64,000 nt of DNA from Strigops habroptila. Lineage: Eukaryota > Chordata > Aves > Psittaciformes > Psittacidae. Below, piece by piece: positions 59,346 through 64,000 of this stretch (its first letter is position 1; every line of letters starts with the position of its first letter). The DNA is taken from contig NC_044282.2 of the NCBI RefSeq assembly GCF_004027225.2, forward strand, positions 50,808,576-50,872,575, given 5' to 3'. The notes below the pieces were generated by a model. The model was not told the DNA's origin. It saw only the letters and a program-made list of their open reading frames with translations, and did not search any database. The translations under genes were made by a program, and so were the position numbers.

Positions 59346-62300
59346 AGAACACAGTCAAGGGCAGAGCCATTCTACTTTTTTCTTGCTCCTCTGGTTTATT
59401 CTTTCTCCTTAAAACTGTTTTTCTTTGTAATTCTATTACTTATTATTTCAGGTTCATTTCACTGTCTCTTGTCCTAGTTACTATTAAACCAACCCTTCAT
59501 ATTTTAGAAGATAACTTCTTTGGCATCTTCATAGAATCTTTACATTACAATATCTTTCAAGTCAACAGAGCTACCATGAAGATGAACTCTAAACCACTGT
59601 GACTAAAGTTAAAGGCTTGGAATTTAAGTTATGCGTTTGGTTTTGTTCATTAGCTCTATTTTAGTTCCTTCATCAAGGCCTCAAACTTCTTGGAGTGGTG
59701 ACACGGATGTCATTAACCTGAGATGCAAATCTCCAGTGAAACTTGAAGCTCTTTAGCCTGAATATTAGATACAAATCTACACAAAATGGCCATTTGTTTC
59801 CAGACTATTTGTGCCCCAATTGTGCAAGTAGATGTTTAATGTATCTCACAATTATTGAGATTTCAGAAACTTTTGAATCTTGCATTTGGATGACATTTTA
59901 GCTTTTGATTAAAAACTTGAAAGAAATGGACACAGTTTGTCTTCAGGTTGTCTCAGATTCACCTCAGATTCAATTTCTTTAGTTATTTGGTGTGGTTTTA
60001 TTTGTGAGCAGATTCTTACTAACACGCATATGCAATGATGTCACCTTAACCTTAGGCACAGAGAGAAGAATAAATGAACTTCCAGAGTAAGACATCTTCC
60101 TCTGTCTATATAAACTTTGTACTTCTATATAAATTTTGTACTTGTTAGAAGCACCTCTCCCCTTTATTGGAAGGGCAAAATGAATCATATCCTAACTTTG
60201 GTCTTTCTAAGTGCAGGATTTCCAGATCTTACCCTTTTAACTTGCTGCAGTCACTTGGAAGAGATAAAACCCAGATAAAGCAATTCAGAACCTCCAACCT
60301 AGCTTTCTTTTCTGAATAATAATATGACAGTATGTGTCTGGCTTTTAGAGAGACTAATTACTTTACTTAAGGACCTAAAAAGCGGTGCTTAACATAGGAA
60401 CTGCACTCAGTTGTGCATATATAAGCATCTCAGTCCCTTTTTATACATCTAGTGTGTTTCACCTGACTACCAGGTGCTCTCCCATGCCCATGGACACAAG
60501 TTCTCATACGTCCTGCATTGTACTGGCCACCTGCCCCATGAGGACATCTTGGATACTAGAGCATCTCAGCTAGCAGTACGTACCCATGAACAGAGAAATT
60601 AATTTCCCCCCTGTCAGTCATATTCTGTCAACAGCATTTCAGCTAGACATCCTGGCATGGAACTGAAAACCTTTCACAGCAGAAGATATTTCAGTTTCCA
60701 ATCAGAGACACCTAGCAAAGAAAAGTGTCTGCAATTTTTTTTTCTTTTAAAATACTTGACCAGTGCTACAGATATTATTTCAAACGACAATTTCTAAAAA
60801 CATTTTGCAATGCCAAAACAATTATTTTGTAGTATTTGAAAAAAGCTAATGCTTGGGATTCTGGCCAACTTTCTTTCTCTTAACCAGTTTTCTCATCTGT
60901 GTGATTGTTTGATTGAAATTTGCCTTGGTCTCTAAGAAAGAAAGAATACTGGGGCCTCCTACAGTTTAGTTTTTTATTGTAGCTTGTGTTCAAGTATCAC
61001 ACAGAAACCACAACCATGACAAAGGGGCACATCAGTGAAGATGTTTTACAAATACACATAAACAGATAGTACTCTTTGCAAAGGTAGGATTTATCTGCCC
61101 ACATTTTGATATAAACAATCTGAATTTCTGCCTGTGACTCGATTAGTTGAAAAAAAAAGGCACTTTTAGGATGCAATTTGTCTTAGTCTAACCTAGATGT
61201 CTAAAACTGTCCAGATGACTGGCATCCTAAGTCTCTACATTTTTCTGTTGACTATAAAGGAAGTCTAGACAGCTTGTTCAGATGTAAATGTCTATACTGC
61301 AGATGTCTGAAGTGAAAGGAATCCAGGGAGTTTACCATCCAAAAACAAGAATGTGGATATCATATGGGAAAAGTCTGAACTATACAAATATTAAAGAACA
61401 TGTGTAGCATCACAGATAACACCTGAGTAACCATGCCAAGGACGGAATACATATTTCTTGAATTCCAGGTCAATAATTTAACCACAGATCATCTTTTCTC
61501 TGAAATGTTATAAGTAGGTATATAAAGATTTTAACATCTTAAAATAATGCTTCCAGCTAGTACAGAAAGACTTTGGCCAATCTCCCAGCCATACCTTCCA
61601 TTCCTACCTATCCACAATATCCCTGCATAAGCGTTCAGAGGAATATTTAGCTTTTTGGTCTTTTAAAGAAACTGCTAAAGGTCCAAATAATAGAGTCCAC
61701 TCAGAGAAAACAGCATGGTATAGGATACAAAAGCTACACTTTCTTGGAAAAATTGCAATTTTATAGGAGAAGAGAAAAGAATGCAGAGAGAGAGAGAATT
61801 GCATCCCTTCTTCTTCACATTTTTTTTAACTGAAGCCATAATCCCAGGAAAAATATCTGAACAGATGTTTTCCCTTGAAAACATTCCAGAAAATGAAAGC
61901 ACACATGGCATACTGATCTGCTACTTCCTTCAACACTTTCTCGTTCAGAGATAACAAATGTACCATGTGATGTTGCCATAGTAGCTACTTGTATTTTATT
62001 ACTGACTGAAGCAGAAAAAAAAGTTAATACAGCTACCCATACTCTGAGCACTGGACTGGCTACAGTGGCAGCTTATGCTTCTTGCATCTGATGTCACTTT
62101 TCTTCTCCGACATTGCTCTGAGTGTTGTATTTTAGAGAATGTGTGCTGAGGTACAGTATGCAGCAAGCACCTATTTAGATCAGGTATCTTGTATGTCCAG
62201 ATTCTCTAATCCACTAAGGTCACATGCTGATAGAAACTACATCTCAATGAGTTTTCCATTCTTTTATGCACTGAAGCTGATTGATGTTATGGTTTTTTAT

Positions 62301-64000
62301 AAACAAATGCCAGAAATTAGAGGACAAGTATCAAGCAGAAAAAAACACCACACAACAACATTATTAATAATGATGGAAAAGTACTCATCTGAGGCAATAA
62401 TCATTAGCAAAAGAACTTGTCTACTTGAGAAACTGGTGTGATCAGTAGTACATAATAGAAATGTTCGTAGAATCTACTGGAGAAACATGAAATACTGAAA
62501 AAGAACTGACAGCAAATATTACAGGACAAGAAAGACATTGTTAAATAAGGAACATGACTGAAACAGAGGTATTTAAAGGTATGTGTTGCTCAGGAAATCT
62601 ATAACTAAAGCAAGAATTAGTAGATCAACATATTCACATTCTTACACTGACTTTAAGATAGACTAATGAAATATTAATATAATCATGTACACTGAGGAGA
62701 CAATAAAGCCTGCCTGTGTCAGCATCATTCCTGGAGAGAGCTGCAGCACAAGTTCTGTGCCTTTAAACCTAATGATGAACTTGAATAATGTATAAAGTCA
62801 TTAAATACTATTTGGAATTGTATTATGAATGACTTCTCTTTCCAAGTATAGCAAGGAAGACAAATGGTGCTAATAATGTTAGGATGCAACTGTTTCAGTC
62901 CTTTCCTTTAGAGAAAAAACAATCAAATAAACACAAAGACAACAGTAAGATTATTTTAGCCTTAACTTTGAAAGCTCATGGTCTTCAGAGGTATTCACAG
63001 AAAATTATTAGAGATTAGCCAATCCTGGACTGATTCATTTAAATGAAATTGAAAGATACTCATGGGTATAGTTATAAGTAGGGCTGTCAATTTCAAAAGG
63101 ATAAATTAAGTTATCTAGTTAATAAAGTCAGCTTCACTGATCAGCATATAGGCTTCCCTGTAGTGCAAGCTTGGGAATTGTCTCTGCTAAAGGTACAAAA
63201 TCTACAAAGAGCTCCTATCCCAGGTATAGGAGACTAATTTCTAAGCTTTTGTACCTGAGCTTTACCAAATCACAGAAGTTATTTTAGAATAAATAGGGAT
63301 TCTATAATAAATGCAATAATAGAAAAAAAAAATAAAGACTGCTTTGCAAAACAAAAGATATTCTGAAACCAAGACATGAAAGAGCATAATGACACTGTCA
63401 GGAATCAAACCCAATTGAAACTGCAGTTAAAAAAAGTGAAAGTAAATAAGAAGAGGAAATAAAAAAAAGTAAAATCTTATTCAGTGAGTATTGATTAAAA
63501 GGTAGAGACACTTCAAGGTGTAGCTGAAAACCAGATGAGATGTTACCTCTTTATTTTTAAGATTCACAGTTCTGCTGAATATGGAATTAGAATCAGAGGT
63601 CTAATAGTTTAATGTGAATGGATGAATAGAAATTGGCATGGAAATCAAATTTTTAATATTGATTTGTAAGTAGAAATTGAGGAGCTTGATACGGCAATGT
63701 TTGAAAAGCTTCCTGAATTCTGAAGTTGCTGATGTGGCAGCAAGTATTTTTGAAATTTTCTTCAAGTATTTGACAGAAGTACTGGACAACTGAAGAGCAG
63801 CAAGTTGGTCTTAAATAGTTAAGTAGAAGAAAGTTCTGTACCCAACTACAAGATCCAGTGGTTTGGATAGGTTCGTATTTAAAGGTAAATGGGAAAATCA
63901 TATCAAGTACAACATGGATTTGCTGAGGTTTGCCTATGCCATACTGTTATGATAGCTTTCCATGAATAAACCTTGGATTAAAAAAATGTACTTTTCTTAT
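59346..64000. other. Non-coding, nothing recognised
   Basis: AT-rich to the end of the window. A 19-bp tandem duplication (TATATAAACTTTGTACTTC) lies at 60107-60144 and a short GA repeat near 61785-61797. No transposon or exon recognised. Confidence 0.5.
60107..60144. repeat. 19-bp tandem duplication
   Basis: TATATAAACTTTGTACTTC followed directly by TATATAAATTTTGTACTTG, two substitutions. Confidence 0.9.

Noticed and set aside
1..64000. tRNA, rRNA, snRNA genes, CRISPR arrays or mitochondrial insertions
   Set aside because: Looked for by landmark motifs on both strands; the only polymerase III B boxes seen belong to MIR fossils, and no regularly spaced repeats of CRISPR type exist.

Overview
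This is a stretch of bird nuclear DNA with no protein-coding gene I can recognise. The avian call rests on many CR1 LINE fragments (several ending in the diagnostic ATTCTATGA-type 3' repeats, on both strands) and on a complete solo LTR of the ERVL type common in bird genomes. I recall that LTR as typical of non-galliform birds, but the species call below 'bird' is weak. The sequence is AT-rich, and CpG is largely confined to the LTRs. It looks like a gene-poor macrochromosomal region: a large intron or an intergenic desert.

Layout. 0-5 kb: unremarkable AT-rich DNA with A/C-rich low-complexity tracts, then a minus-strand retroviral LTR (about 4592-5165) whose promoter region is rich in motifs. 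5-13 kb: an ancient MIR-like SINE (about 5.8 kb), homopolymer tracts, an uncertain LTR-like promoter block (7.4-7.9 kb), then a solo ERVL LTR with perfect 5-bp target-site duplications (12565-13135). 13-20 kb: non-repetitive DNA, a 31-A tract, and a 159-bp GGAGA pentanucleotide array beside a minus-strand CR1. 20-30 kb: a chimeric CR1 (sense ORF2 joined to an antisense CR1 piece), another CR1, and a very old LINE reverse-transcriptase fossil at 29.1-29.4 kb. 30-46 kb: MIR/CORE-SINE fossils, CR1 copies lying 3' end to 3' end near 33 kb, an old CR1 at 36.2-36.8 kb, a palindromic MITE-like element at 38.2 kb, and AT-rich stretches that look like candidate conserved non-coding DNA. 46-64 kb: two related CR1s in inverted orientation about 3 kb apart, another MIR, an old CR1 at 57.1-57.8 kb, and a CR1 at 59.2 kb.

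No operon, RNA gene or CRISPR array is present. The ATG-initiated open frames (longest 172 codons) lack recognisable domains apart from pieces of CR1 ORF2. Three short open stretches with splice-like edges are recorded as low-confidence candidate exons (28694-28849 plus, 45173-45332 plus, 53499-53629 minus). The last ends in a motif reminiscent of a C-type lectin domain. I see no convincing new biological system. The best leads are the motif-dense LTR, the candidate exons, the CR1 rearrangements and the palindromic element.
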